DNA of 64,000 nt from Chimonanthus salicifolius (lineage: Eukaryota; Streptophyta; Magnoliopsida; Laurales; Calycanthaceae): positions 58,442,962 through 58,506,961 of the forward strand of contig CM023540.1 in assembly GCA_013350335.1 (NCBI GenBank), read 5' to 3'. The position numbers were made by a program, and so were the translations under genes. Every line of letters begins with the position of its first letter. Position 1 is the stretch's first letter. The notes under the pieces were generated by a model that saw nothing but the letters and a program-made list of their open reading frames with translations, did not search any database and was not told the DNA's origin. Positions 22,188 through 33,467 of the stretch are shown piece after piece.

Positions 22188-23442
22188 ATGACCCATTTTG
22201 TAGGTCATTGTATGAGCTAAGGTTGGGTCCATGTTTGTGTTTAGATGATGGAGAATCTTATTAAATGAGATGGCTGATTATGTTTCATGTTGAGTCATGG
22301 TTAGTGAAGCCTTAATGGATCTAAGTTATAGATGAATTTTAGACTTAAAATATACATGAATAGAGGAGATATTAAACCATGGAAGTTTAGTGGCATAACC
22401 GTAATTATGGGCCACAATGAAGAACCATGGCCGAACCCCATGTATGTTGGACATGAACTTGGGTGCATTAAGATGACCTTATGAATGATTAAATTAAGCT
22501 TGGGGTTGATGCAGTTTAGTTTCATAAATTAGAATACTTAAAGGGCTAAAATTTGGAATTATCATGTGTTTAAATCAATGGAAATGAAGCTAAGTTAAGG
22601 GCTGATTTTTAATGATCTTGTAAAGTGGTTAGGGATCATTAATGGACCTAGGTTGTGGATCAAATTTTGGACTTAATCATGCATGGATAAATGGGTGATT
22701 AACCATGGAAAATGAGGTAGTGGCAAAACCGTAATTAAATGCCAAATTCAAGAATTCCATGGAGATTGATCATGGAATGAGGGGCTCTAATGTAATAATC
22801 TTATAAGTGGTTGATCAAGCCTAGGGTGGCCAAATTTTAAGACTTATGGGAGTAAAAGGTTTAATAGATGACATGGGATCGGACCCACAAAACCTAAATA
22901 GTGACCTGTTTTTCATATGGGCTTAGAAATGGTTAAAACATGGACTAATGATGAATGTGTAATAAGGTACTGGACATCGCAGGCGGTGCGCGATCGGCGA
23001 CCGGGTTTATCAAACGGAAAACATTAAAGGACGCGAGTCGGTATTCGGTAGGATTCCTACATTTTTGTAAGCCATGGATTGGGTGATGTTTTCTTTAATT
23101 TATTTTGGAAAACATGTGGTTGCCTTTAAGATGAGTTTTGGATTATGTATCTTGTGATGTTTTCCTTTAAATTAGTTTGGAAATCATGTGAATGTCTTAA
23201 GATGGGTTTTGGATTAAACATTATGGGATGTTTTTCCCTTTGATTTATTTGATAATCAAGTAATTGTTTTAAGATGGGTTTTTGTGTTACTATTGAACTA
23301 CATATATTACATGGCACATGGCATCTACATCTCATGCATGGCATGGGAGGGATATGACAGGGGAAGGATGAAATAAAACCGGAGTCCATGCTCCGTCGGG
23401 GTGACCGATAAACGCATGGGGATGTTTCATTATGCATTATTA

Positions 23443-23576
23443 TACCTTGATGATGGTTTTCCATCAAAGGGGATGTTGTATTTATTGTTATACCTTGATG
23501 ATGGTTCTTCCATCAAGGGGGATGCCTAGTGTGGATCGCGTCTTGATGAGGCTTTTCCATCAAGAGGATCATGGCA
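23443..23576 (+). repeat. Three CTTGATG...CATCAAG hairpins in the 5' LTR of D
   Basis: CCTTGATGATGG-TTTT-CCATCAA, a second CCTTGATGATGG with CCATCAAGG, and TCTTGATGAGG with CCATCAAGA follow each other at about 50-bp spacing. The same trio is at 31388-31516 in the 3' LTR. Confidence 0.85.
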
Positions 23577-24290
23577 CGATGATGGTATGGATTTTATTTG
23601 GAACACTGTGTATGGTTGAAAAAGGGACATTATACGATGAGGATGAGATGGATGGGTGGGATTCATGACATAGAACACCCATTGCATAACATTGCCCAAA
23701 GTGCATGGTTTTGCTATAATATTATCTGCATGCTGTTATTACTAATCCATGTGCTAGCCCTACTCGAAGTCCTACTGGGCGCGTGGTCTAACGCCCTACT
23801 TCTACCCTAGCTGATGATGCAGGAGGTGGCAAAACGGAAGGATGGGACGGGAGTCAAGCTTCGGAGCTTGGCAAGGCAGGTTAATTATGTTGTTTAAGTT
23901 TATGTTGGAAAAATGTAATTTGAGTAGCTTAGCTTGTCGGAATGTAATAAATTAGATTACTGGCTATGTTTTGGGATTTTATTATGGACATTATGGTTTT
24001 GAGGTATTATAGAAATTTAAATGAATGTTATCTTCCCTGCTATCTCAAATCTGTAGGATAGTCTTTGTTGTTAATTCTGCACTGAGAAGAAATATTCCTT
24101 GAGCTTACGTCTACGCTTGAACCGTATTCGTGAACTTGGCTCCACGCACGCGTAGGGTTGGCCAGTTAAGGGCCGGACTTTAGAAGCTCGGACTTAACTC
24201 GTGTCGTGACATCCGCGCCCTTTGTCACTTTTCTTTTTTTAAAAAAAATAGACTCTGATATTTCGGTGAAGAGGGGCGGGCGTTACAGTT

Positions 24291-24302
24291 AGGTATCAGA
24301 GC
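24291..24302 (+). other. Primer binding site, tRNA-Met type (element D)
   Basis: AGGTATCAGAGC differs from the usual TGGTATCAGAGC only at the first base and starts four bases after the LTR end. Confidence 0.88.
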
Positions 24303-24841
24303 GAACTCGGAAGAATGAATCTCTCGAAGTAAGATTAAGACGGTTGCATGTCTCACTGTCAGCTAAGAATCCCAACCGACAGACTCTTCGGAGTCCGCTG
24401 CACGGGGGCCGGGTTAATTTACTTCGATTGACTCAAACTGAAGTGTTTAGTCTGAGAACAACAATTGACGGAAAGGAATGATAGCAAGGGAAGAAAGATT
24501 CATTCTAGGAGAGATTTATTGAAACATAGCAAGATAGGGTTTACTTCCCTAGAAATGAGAAAACATCTAGGTTTTTCCCCCAAATTGATGAAACAGTACT
24601 AGATTTATTGGACATAGTAAAGTAGGATGTACTTCCTCGGTATCCCCAATTTGAACAACAGACAATAGGAATTAAGAGATTCCCCCCAGAAACAAAGGAA
24701 AAACAAGTGTACTTATTTGGCAACTTTCCCCAAACAAAATACATTGTGATATACATAAGAGATTCCCCAAAACCTAGATTGGTTTTATTGGTAATTGTTG
24801 TGGATGATTTTTGTGTTCAATTTATATTCTATGATACAGAT
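24303..24841 (+). other. 5' leader of element D
   Basis: It aligns with the leaders of A and B (GATTAAGACGGTT, GACTCTTCGGAGTCCGCTG, GGGGGCCGGGTTAATTTACTTCGA) and then contains a partly duplicated AAACATAGCAA...ACTTCC...CCCC segment. It is retained although most genes are gone, which points to signals needed in cis. Confidence 0.6.
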
Positions 24842-25144
24842 ATGTCAAGTGACGGGGAGTATACAGAATTATTGGATAAGAGAACCCCTAGCTGTCCCAT
24901 AGATTTGGTGTCTGCTTCTAGTATAGCAGTTAGCCTGGACTTTCAGGAGGGACCTCCCGAGGAAGATGAAGAGGATTTTGCATCTCTTCCTGAGGAGAAT
25001 ATGGAAGACTTTCCAATGGTAAGAGAGTCGGTAGGGGAAATGGAACCCAATTATATGAGCGAGTTGTACAACCAGGTTGGGCACAACTGCACATACTACC
25101 CCTACCCTCTTGAAGGGGTATATGTTGCATATGCTTATGAGTGA
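24842..25144 (+). pseudogene. Truncated extra ORF of element D
   Basis: It begins MSSDGEYTELLDKRTPSCP, like the ORF at 1519. It keeps the acidic stretch (EGPPEEDEEDFASLPEE), though without the full duplication, and reaches the first knuckle, where only one of three cysteines remains (SELYNQVGHNC). It stops at 25142-25144 after about 100 codons. The second and third knuckles are gone; similarity to A ends near 25135. Whether the short acidic product is made is unknown. Confidence 0.7.
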
Positions 25145-26740
25145 GGTAAAGGTGATATATGGGTATACTTGGGGGATGGTGTAATGGCTTTTAGAAATGG
25201 CTTTTATAATGGGGGATGATGTAAACACTTTGTGAAAGAGTATAAGAGGTTCTTATGTGAACAAAGTGCCATTGAGACATGTTGAATAAACAGTGTACTT
25301 GAAAGAGACCGGGATGCATGGATTAACTTGCCACATGAAACTTGTGAGAGGATGGCATTATGAGGAGAATAAGAAGGGTCTAGCTTGCAAAGACTAATAT
25401 GTTGTATGAAAAATCTTGTATGTATAATGAAATTGCATTCTTCCAATGTGTAGTATAGATTATAAACAAGTGATGGACCATGAAATTATGAAAATATTTT
25501 ATTTAGTGATAGCATGAGGATTCCCTATGATGTTACTAAGTTGTGAATTATTAATCGTTGCAATGAGTTTATATGATGTTACTTTGATAATGGGTGGTAT
25601 GCAATGAATGGTTATTGAGGAACAAGGATGTGTTATAGACTATGTGTATGGTGATGAGTTGATAAAGTGCCGGGAGTTGTGAATATGTAGTATGCATGAA
25701 GGGGCCGTGATATGCCAATGCGTTTGGTTGGGAATCTAGGTAGGGCTGATGAATAATTCCAAAGTTTAGGGATTTATGGATGGTCATGGATGGTCTTCAA
25801 ATGTATTGAGATGGTTTGCTTGGGATGAGTAGGATTATTATTTTAAAATCTCTCGGTGTGTGTTGTAAATGGGGTGGGGTAACCTAATCATAATTATGTT
25901 GAATCACTAGATCTTCTTAAAGTGTTATTTCTTATGTTATCTCAAGTTGTTGTTTGATGTGAATGGAGGTGAAAGATCTGGTTACACATGAGTTGTGTTA
26001 TTCGAAGATGGTGTGTGATTTCAATTCTACGTGGCCTGCTAATGAAGGAATATGAACCATATGATGTGGTAACCATTGATAGCGTAGGCATGTAGGGTGG
26101 AATTTGGTGGTTGGTGGAATTGGTAATACTTGTGAATATTTTTTTTTAGTGATGAATGGGCACTATTTGACATAGTCTAAGTAAGCTTAGATATGTCATT
26201 GTTTTATGGAATCTATGAAAATATGTGGAATAATCCAGAAGGGTAGGAAATTAGTATCTATGTGATTGGATTGATGTCGGGTATTGGTGTTGGAGGAGTT
26301 GTGAACAAAAGGGTTAGTCCCATAGTGACTTATATGCAAATAAAAGGTATGATTGGTGTTGAGAGATGGACTTCAGGGAAAGGTTAAGAGTCTAGTGAAA
26401 CTTGAATGGGAAGCTATGGGCGACTGCCGAGTGAGACTGATCACCTGACTCTGTAGTTGGCCGATGGAGTTCCATGAGGGTGAAGCTAGAAACCTAGTTA
26501 AAATGGAATCAATAATGGACTTGAGCATAGGTTCGTATTGGCAGACTAACTCACACGGAGAGTAGACAAAAGAACGTATTGAAGGAGTACGTATGGGAAA
26601 TGTTTTGATAACAGATAAAGTGAAATAGAATACGTAATCTACATAAAAACCGCAAATGGATTCATGAGGAAAAGAGATAATATGAGGCAAAATGAATTTT
26701 GCAAGAATGAAACTCATAGCTTGATATGAGTGGTGTTGAT
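25145..26740 (+). other. Unassigned 1.6 kb replacing gag to RNase H in element D
   Basis: The segment sits exactly where gag, protease, RT and RNase H would be. I see no gag core, DSG, FIDD or zinc knuckle in any frame and no similarity to A or B until about 26740. It is G/T-rich on the plus strand with many GTGATGGA/ATGTG phrases and no long open frame. It could be strongly decayed pol, captured foreign sequence or spacer kept for RNA length. The sequence alone does not decide. Confidence 0.5.
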
Positions 26741-27780
26741 GTAATTAAGAGGTACTTGACACAATTAAACGGGAACGGCGAATAAACCCAGAAATGGAGG
26801 AGATATGAATCAAGATATTTGCAGGCGAGGTAGTACCGGAATAAGAATTACGATCGGAACAGGGTCTTTTATTCCGAGGTAGGACATATGTACCTGAGAG
26901 CTGCAGAAGGGAGTTATTGGTTGAGGCACACCAAGCCAAGCTCTCTACCCATCGGGACAGCGCCAAGATATACCATGATTTTAAGAGGCACTATGGGTGG
27001 CATGGACTCAAGAGAGATGTGGCTGAGTTTGTGCTCGTTGCACTAACTTGTCGGCAGGTTAAGACGGAACATCGGAAACCACCGAGTTTACTCAAACCCT
27101 TACCAGTGCCAGAGTGGAAATGGGAACATGTAGCCATGGATTTTGTGACAGGGCTACTAAGGTCATCAAGGCGCAACGATGCAATATGAGTCAACGGTAC
27201 ATCCGAAATGTTATCAGACTACCTGGTGTACCTCAGACTATTGTGTCCGACAGAGTATGGCAGAGCGTGCAGTCGGCTATGGGCACTGACGTGTTGATCA
27301 GCACAGTATTCCACCCACACACTGATGGACAATCGGAGAGAACAATACAGATATTGGAGGATATGCTGAGAGCAGGTATGCTGGATTTCAAGGGTGGATG
27401 GGAGAATCGCCTGCCACTGGTGGAGTTCTCCTACAATAACAGTACCTCCAGATGGCTCCATTTGAGGCCTTATATGGTGGGCCGTGTAGATCTCCAGTGC
27501 GTTGGACAGAGGTCGGTGAGCCTGCGCTGATTGGACAGAAGTTGGTTGTGGAGACTACGGCGTAGATTAAATTTATACGGCAACCTTTACTCACTGCGCA
27601 GAGCCGTTATAAGAATTACACCGACAAGAGGAGAAGTTTCCCCGAGTTTGAGGTGGGAGACTTGGTGCTTTTGAAAGTTTTACCACGGAAGGGACACATG
27701 AGATTCGGAAAGAAGGGGAAACTGTCACCTAGATTTTGGGGCCGTTTCCAATCCTAAAGAGGGTGGGGGAGGTGGCCTAT
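26741..27780 (+). pseudogene. pol: Integrase remnant of element D
   Basis: Similarity to element B resumes in the linker before integrase and continues through YVPESCRRELLVEAHQAK, WHGLKRDVAEF, KPLPVPEWKWEHVAMDFV, QSERTIQILEDML and LPRKGHMRFGKKGKLSP. Defects include loss of the first zinc cysteine (VALTC where B has HCLTC), a deletion between MDFV and RYIR, loss of about eight residues after VSDR so that it reads VSDRVWQS, and frameshifts near 27190, 27445 and 27740. It cannot be a functional integrase, so element D relies on integrase from elsewhere. Confidence 0.88.
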
Positions 27781-28072
27781 TAGTTAGCACTTCCTCCACA
27801 GTTATCATCTTTGCATGACGTATTCCATGTGTCCGTGTTGAGGAAAATACAACCCTGACCCTTCACATGTCTTGAGTGTACAAGACGTCGATATACAAAG
27901 CGACGTGATGTGTGTGGAGGTGCCGATCAGAGTGATCGGGAGCGAACAAAGGGTACTGCGGAATGGCGCTGTTCAGTTCGTCAAGGTGGTATGGGAACGA
28001 CATGGCAATGAAGAGACCTCCTGGGAACTTGAGTCGGAGATCAGAGCCTCTCATCCGGAACTCTTTATGTGA
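27781..28072 (+). pseudogene. pol: Chromodomain tail of element D
   Basis: The open frame to TGA at 28070-28072 contains PIRVIGSEQRVLRNG, VKVVWERHGNEETSWELE and PELFM, matching the tail of B. It is the best-preserved coding stretch of D, but nothing upstream could translate it in frame. Confidence 0.8.
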
Positions 28073-28119
28073 GATGTTTTGAACCTCTACTTCGCTCGAA
28101 TTTTCGAGACGAAAAATTT

Positions 28120-28127
28120 AAAAGAGG
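28120..28127 (+). other. Polypurine tract of element D
   Basis: AAAAGAGG lies seven bases before the 3' LTR start at 28135, in the same relative place as 13270-13279 in B. Confidence 0.75.
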
Positions 28128-29493
28128 ATTGTATTGTAAGGGCCCGGAATTTTTAAATTAATAAAAATGTGGATATAAGTTAATTTAATGATGAAAATTG
28201 GGAAATTGGTGGGATAAAAGGTAATGGGCCAAAATTTGGACAAAGGCCCAAGTATGGCCCAATAGACTAATGTTTGGATTTAAATTTATTTAAATGGTTA
28301 TGAGGGTTAAATGGGTCAAGAATGGTCAAATTGGGTCAAATACCCATTTGGGACCCAATGGGTTAAGATGGTTGTGCTCTAAGGTAAATGGGCTAGATGG
28401 AAATGTAATTGGGCCATGGGCCCAATGGGGATCCATTTAGAGTGAATTCAATGAAATTAAATCACCTAAGTGGTTTAGAAAAAATTAAACCAAGGTGGTG
28501 TGGCCAAGTGGGACCCACCTCCACCTCATCAAGTGAGGTGGCGTGTGGGTCAATGTTTGGTGGGGCCGACCACCATGGTTGATTTGGTCAACCATGGGTG
28601 GAATAATGGAATTAGGTTAAGTACAATGAGTTAACCTAAGGTGATTAAATAAATAAATGGGAATTAAAGTAACTAAAATATCTAAATATTAAATGATTAA
28701 ATTTATAAAAATGAAGTGGTCAAATGGGAGACCAAGCTACCCCACTTCAAATGAGAGAAAAAAAAAACGTTGGGCTTGGGTGGTGGTTTGGATAACCACC
28801 ACCATAAAGCAAATAAAATATCTAAAAAAAAAAATATCTTAAGGTTGGTGGGATCATTAAATTAAAGTGAAAAATGGAGATAAGTCTTATTGGTTATCTC
28901 ATTCTCATTTCTTCTTCACAAACTCCATCCCTCCCATTCTCCATTGCCGTCCCATGCTCTAAGGAAGGAGAGGAAGAGAGTTAAGGAGAAGAGAAGAGAA
29001 GGAGAGAAGAAAGAAGTGGAAATTGGAGGGAAATCACTCTAAGGTTAGGGTTTAACATCTCTCCTCTTATGATTTTTCCCTCTCTCTCTCTCACACAAAC
29101 CCTACCATGGCCGATTCTAGGGTTGGGTATTGCCACCATTAATCAAGAGTCTTGACCTATCAAAGATCAAGAGGAAGGAGAGAGGAGGTTAAGGAGACCG
29201 ACGGGAGCGGCGGAAATAGGAGGAGACGTCGGATTGTGAGTATTTCTTAAACAAGAAATTTTGGATATTTAGGGTTTAAGAATTGGAATTTATTTTTGTA
29301 GAATTTAATGGTGGTTACATAAATGTGTGTCATGGATGTTAAACCCATCAAATGAGAGGGTGGAAGATGGAGGAAACCCTAAATGGGTAAATTAGGGTTA
29401 GGGAAAGAAAATGAATAAATGGGTCATGTGCATTATGTAAATTATGAGATTAAGCATAGAATGGGATGATTGGAAGAAAAATTATTGGCCATA

Positions 29494-30135
29494 GGGTTCG
29501 GCCATGTAGAATGGCCGAACCCCATGGTGGGTGATTAGCCATTTGATGTAAAATGGTTAGGGTTAATGAATGGAAGATAATGAAGGTGGCTAATGGATTT
29601 TTGGGTTGTAAATGAATGAATGTGGATGAGTATTAAAATGGGTTTATGATGAAAAATGCAATGGGATTGTATGGCATTAAGAAGGCATGAAAGAGAAGGA
29701 ATTGTGAACCATGGGTTCGGCCATGGTGCATGGCCGAACCCTAGGTTGTTATGTGTGAAATTAGCTAGGGTTTTAGGGTCTAAAAAGCCATGGAAAATGG
29801 GAAGATGGGTAGATTTAATATTTTGGGTGAATATAGGTATTATGGAGCAATGAATGATGAATCATGAACCATGGGTTCGGCCATGGTATATGGCCGAACC
29901 CTATGGTGATGAAATGATGATTAAATGGTGGGGTTTAAAGGATAATGTGTTGATGAATTTTGGGTTTCAAATGAACAAAAGTAATGATCCAAATGGGGCT
30001 AAGAATATGGTTTATTTGCATGATGTAAACCCCTCAAGGAGGGATTATTAGTGGATCTAAAATGTAACAATGGACCCAAGAAAAAATGGGGAACAAGACA
30101 TCATGGGTTCGGCCATGGTGTGTGGCCGAACCCAT
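29494..30135 (+). repeat. GGTTCGGCCAT hairpin array in the 3' LTR of D
   Basis: Copies at 29494, 29713, 29873 and 30105 are identical in arms and loops to those of the 5' LTR. The lone right arm recurs near 30373. Confidence 0.88.
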
Positions 30136-31387
30136 GACCCATTTTGTAGGTCATTGTATGAGCTAAGGTTGGGTCCATGTTTGTGTTTAGATGATGGAGA
30201 ATCTTATTAAATGAGATGGCTGATTGTGTTTCATGTTGAGTCGTGGTTAGTGAAGCCTTAATGGATCTAAGTTATAGATGAATTTTAGACTTAAAATATA
30301 CATGAATAGAGGAGATATTAAACCATGGAAGTTTAGTGGCATAACCGTAATTATGGGCCACAATGAAGAACCATGGCCGAACCCCATGTATGTTGGACAT
30401 GAACTTGGGTGCATTAAGATGACCTTATGAATGATTAAATTAAGCTTGGGGTTGATGCAGTTTAGTTTCATAAATTAGAATACTTAAAGGGCTAAAATTT
30501 GGAATTATCATGTGTTTAAATCAATGGAAATGAAGCTAAGTTAAGGGCTGATTTTTAATGATCTTGTAACGTGGTTAGGTATCATTAATGGACCTAGTTG
30601 TGGATCAATTTTTGGACTTAATCATGCATGGATAAATGGGTGATTAACCATGGAAAATGAGGTAGTGGCAAAACCGTAATTAAATGCCAAATTCAAGAAT
30701 TCCATGGAGATTGATCATGGAATGAGGGGCTCTAATGTAATAACCTTATAAGTGGTTGATCAAGCCTAGGGTGGCCAAATTTTAAGACTTATGGGAGTAA
30801 AAGGTTTAATAGATGACATGGGACCGGACCCACAAAACCTAAATAGTGACCGGTTTTTCATATGGGCTTAGAAATTGTTAAAACATGGACTAATGATGAA
30901 TGTGTAATAAGGTACTGGACATCGCAGGCGGTGCGCGATCGGCGACCGGGTTTATCGAACGGAAAACGTAAAAGGACGCGAGTCGGTATTCGGTAGGATT
31001 CCTACATTTTTGTAAGCCATGGATTGGGTGATGTTTTCTTTAATTTATTTTGGAAAGCATGTGGTTGCCTTTAATATGAGTTTTGGATTATGTATCTTGT
31101 GATGTTTTCCTTTAAATTATTTTGAAAATCATGTGAATGTCTTAAGATGGGTTTTGGATTAAACATTATGGGATGTTTTTCCCTTTGATTTATTTGATAA
31201 TCAAGTAATTGTTTTAAGATGGGTTTTTGTGTTACTATTGAACTACATATATTACATGGCACATGGCATCTACATCTCATGCATGGCATGGGAGGGATAT
31301 GACAGGGGAAGGATGAAATGAAACCGGAGTCCATGCTCCGTCGGGGCGACCGATAAACGCATGGGGATGTTTCATTATGTATTATTA

Positions 31388-31516
31388 TACCTTGATGATG
31401 GTTTTCCATCAAGGGGGATGTTGTATTTATTGTTATACCTTGATGATGGTTCTTCCATCAAGGGGGATACCTAGTGTGGATCGCATCTTGATGAGGCTTT
31501 TCCATCAAGAGGATCA
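31388..31516 (+). repeat. CTTGATG...CATCAAG hairpins in the 3' LTR of D
   Basis: These are the same three hairpins as in the 5' LTR (23443-23576). The first pair here is complete (CCATCAAGG), whereas the 5' LTR copy has CCATCAAAGG. Confidence 0.8.
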
Positions 31517-32233
31517 TGGCACGATGATGGTATGGATTTTATTTGGAACACTGTGTATGGTTGAAAAAGGGACATTATACGATGAGGATGAGATGGATGG
31601 GTGGGGTTCATGATATAGAACACCCATTGCATAACATTGCTCAAAGTGCATGGTTTTGCTATAATATTATCTGCATGCTGTTATTATTAATCCATGTGCT
31701 AGCCCTACTCGGAGTCCTACTGGGCGCGTGGTCTAACGCCCTACTTCTACCCTAGCTGATGATGCAGGAGGTGGCGAAACGGAAGGACGGGACGGGAGTC
31801 AAGCTTAGGAGCTTGGCAAGGCAGGTTAATTATGTTGTTTAAGTTTATGTTGGAAAAATATAATTTGAGTAGCTTAGCTTGTCGGAATGTAATAAATTAG
31901 ATTACTGGCTATGTTTTGGGATTTTATTATGGACATTATGGCTTTGAGGTATTATAGAAATTTAAATGAATGTTATCTTCCCTGCTATCTCAAATCTGTA
32001 GGATAATCTTTGTTGTTAATTCCGCACTGAGAAGTAATATTCCTTGAGCTTACGTCTACGCGTGAACCGTACTCGTGAACTTGGCTCCACGCACGCGTAG
32101 GGTTGGCCAGTTAAGGGCCGGGCTTTAGAAGCTCGGACTTAACTCGCGTCGTGACGTCCGCGCCCTTTGTCACTTTTCTTTTTAAAAAAAAAAATAGACT
32201 CTGATATTTCGGTGAAGAGGGACGGGCGTTACA

Positions 32234-32238
32234 AGATG
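32234..32238. repeat. Target site duplication of element D, right copy (AGATG)
   Basis: Exact copy of 20183-20187. Removing the element and one copy restores an uninterrupted reading frame in the host ORF. Confidence 0.95.
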
Positions 32239-32700
32239 TGCCCAAGTTTGTCAGGCCACTCAATGCCACAAATGTTAGGAAATCTCTTGGGAAAGACTTG
32301 TATGAGTGACCCTTTGGTGAAGCATCCACTTTTCCTCAACCCTTCTACTCCTCAGTGCCTATGCAAGAAGAAGAAGTTGCTGATGATGCTGATGAACTAG
32401 ATCTTGACTCCTGCAGTCAAATAGTTATCGAGGAGTGACTAGAAGCCCTCTCCCGCATCAGGATGAGCAGTTGGCCTCATTAGAAGACATCACAGTGAGA
32501 TGTTCACTGCCCTGGAGATGAAGTTTGAAGCTCTTGCAAGCTTTGTGAAGGACTCCATTCACAACTTCTCTCTGCCATCTCCTGCAAGAATGATGACACA
32601 GTTCCCCGTCGTCGATCTCCTACTCCAGCTGGCGCAGTTTAGCTTAGTTTTCCATGTTTTATTTGTTGTTTTGAACAACTTCTATTTTGGCATGTAATAT
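32239..32700 (+). pseudogene. Degenerate 'putative plant transposon protein' ORF, 3' part
   Basis: The frame broken at 20187 resumes here as VPKFVRPLNATNVRKSLGK and reaches a TGA after DLYE. It then continues in the same frame with PFGEASTFPQPFYSSVP and an acidic stretch (EEEVADDADELDLD) to a second TGA near 32438. Further frames reach about 32700. The acidic C-terminal part followed by non-coding DNA fits the end of this ORF type. No catalytic motif is visible. Confidence 0.5.
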
Positions 32701-33467
32701 TTGAACCAATATTAGCAATGGATGAATGTTATTTTCTAATGTTCTATGGATTGTTGGTTTATAGTGTGTTTGCCATATTGCATATGTTTTCATGCTTATT
32801 GATGGTTTGTTTCAATATGAATGCATGAATGTTTATGGAGATATCATGGATTGTTATTGAAGTTTGGGAGCACAACATATGTGCTCATTAGCCCTTTGTC
32901 AATTGATGACAAAATGGGGGTGAAATTTTAGAAGCTTGAAAGAAAGCTTGGAGTGTGGGGGAGAGAAAAATAAAGAAGCTTGGACATATGCTTGGTTTAT
33001 GGGAGAGTTGTTTTGAAATTGACATTGCTTGGAGTTTGGGATTGCAAACTCAAGAAGTATGGGGGAGAAAACTTGAAAGAAGTTGTAAGTTTCATAGCTT
33101 GGACAAGCTTTGGACTAAGCTTAAGTTATGGGGGAGTAAGTTATAATATGATCCATGGGTTGAGCTTGGAAAGCTTGGTATTAGGCTGAAGCTGAAGTGG
33201 AATTTTATTGTTGATTATGGACTAACCTTCTAATGGTGTTTCTAGTCTTTGTGTTGCTTGCTTATATTGTATATAGGTATTCTTTGTAAATGAAGCAAGC
33301 TGAGCAAAAATATAATGCAAGACTGGCGTCCATGTTGTCATTTGAATATGTCATGAAATTTGTATAACTTTTAATTTAAATGATGTATTTTGGATTTTGG
33401 GGGGATATTCATTGAGTCTGTAATTTATAGCTCTATTTTTTGTCACGAATTGACAAATGGGAGAGAT
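32701..33467 (+). other. 3' non-coding region of the copia-like host element with repeated purine tracts
   Basis: It is non-coding with at least five G-rich purine runs: AAAATGGGGG (32911), GTGGGGGAGAGAAAAA (32956), ATGGGGGAGAAAA (33060), ATGGGGGAG (33129) and AAATGGGAGAGA (33456). The last lies directly before the LTR start at 33468, as the SIRE-type polypurine tract does. The repeated phrase TTGTCA-GAATTGACAAATGG also appears twice in variant form (32896 and 33441). Confidence 0.55.

Larger units (their letters stand above)
20188..24287 (+). mobile_element. 5' LTR of element D (4,100 bp)
   Basis: It starts TGTAAGGGCCCGGAATTTTT and ends GGGGCGGGCGTTACA. Modules in order are the GACCCAATGGGTC box (20406), CCACCTCATCAAGTGAGGTGG hairpin (near 20575), GGTTCGGCCAT hairpins, the CATCTCATGCATGGCATGG box (23329), three CTTGATG...CATCAAG hairpins, GTCCTACTGGGCGCG (near 23770) and GGCCAGTTAAGGGCCGGACT (near 24159). 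An A-tract precedes the GACTCTGAT and GGGCGGGCGTTACA end. It has no gene; open frames over the hairpins are fortuitous. Confidence 0.95.
20188..32233 (+). mobile_element. Gypsy element D: non-autonomous, complete LTRs, 12,046 bp
   Basis: Two full LTRs (4,100 and 4,099 bp) with TGTAAG...GTTACA ends are flanked by an exact 5-bp duplication AGATG. The internal 3.85 kb holds a primer site, leader, a truncated extra ORF, about 1.6 kb of unassigned DNA, integrase remnants with a chromodomain, and a purine tract. Gag, protease, RT and RNase H are absent. The LTRs differ by only scattered substitutions and small indels, so insertion appears recent compared with B. Enzymes must have come from a related autonomous element. 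Confidence 0.93.
28135..32233 (+). mobile_element. 3' LTR of element D (4,099 bp)
   Basis: It repeats 20188-24287 from TGTAAGGGCCCGG to GGGCGTTACA with few differences, for example AAATGAAGTGG for AAATGAAGCGG and ATTATTAGTGG for ATTATCAGTGG. It is followed directly by AGATG. No gene is inside. Confidence 0.95.
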
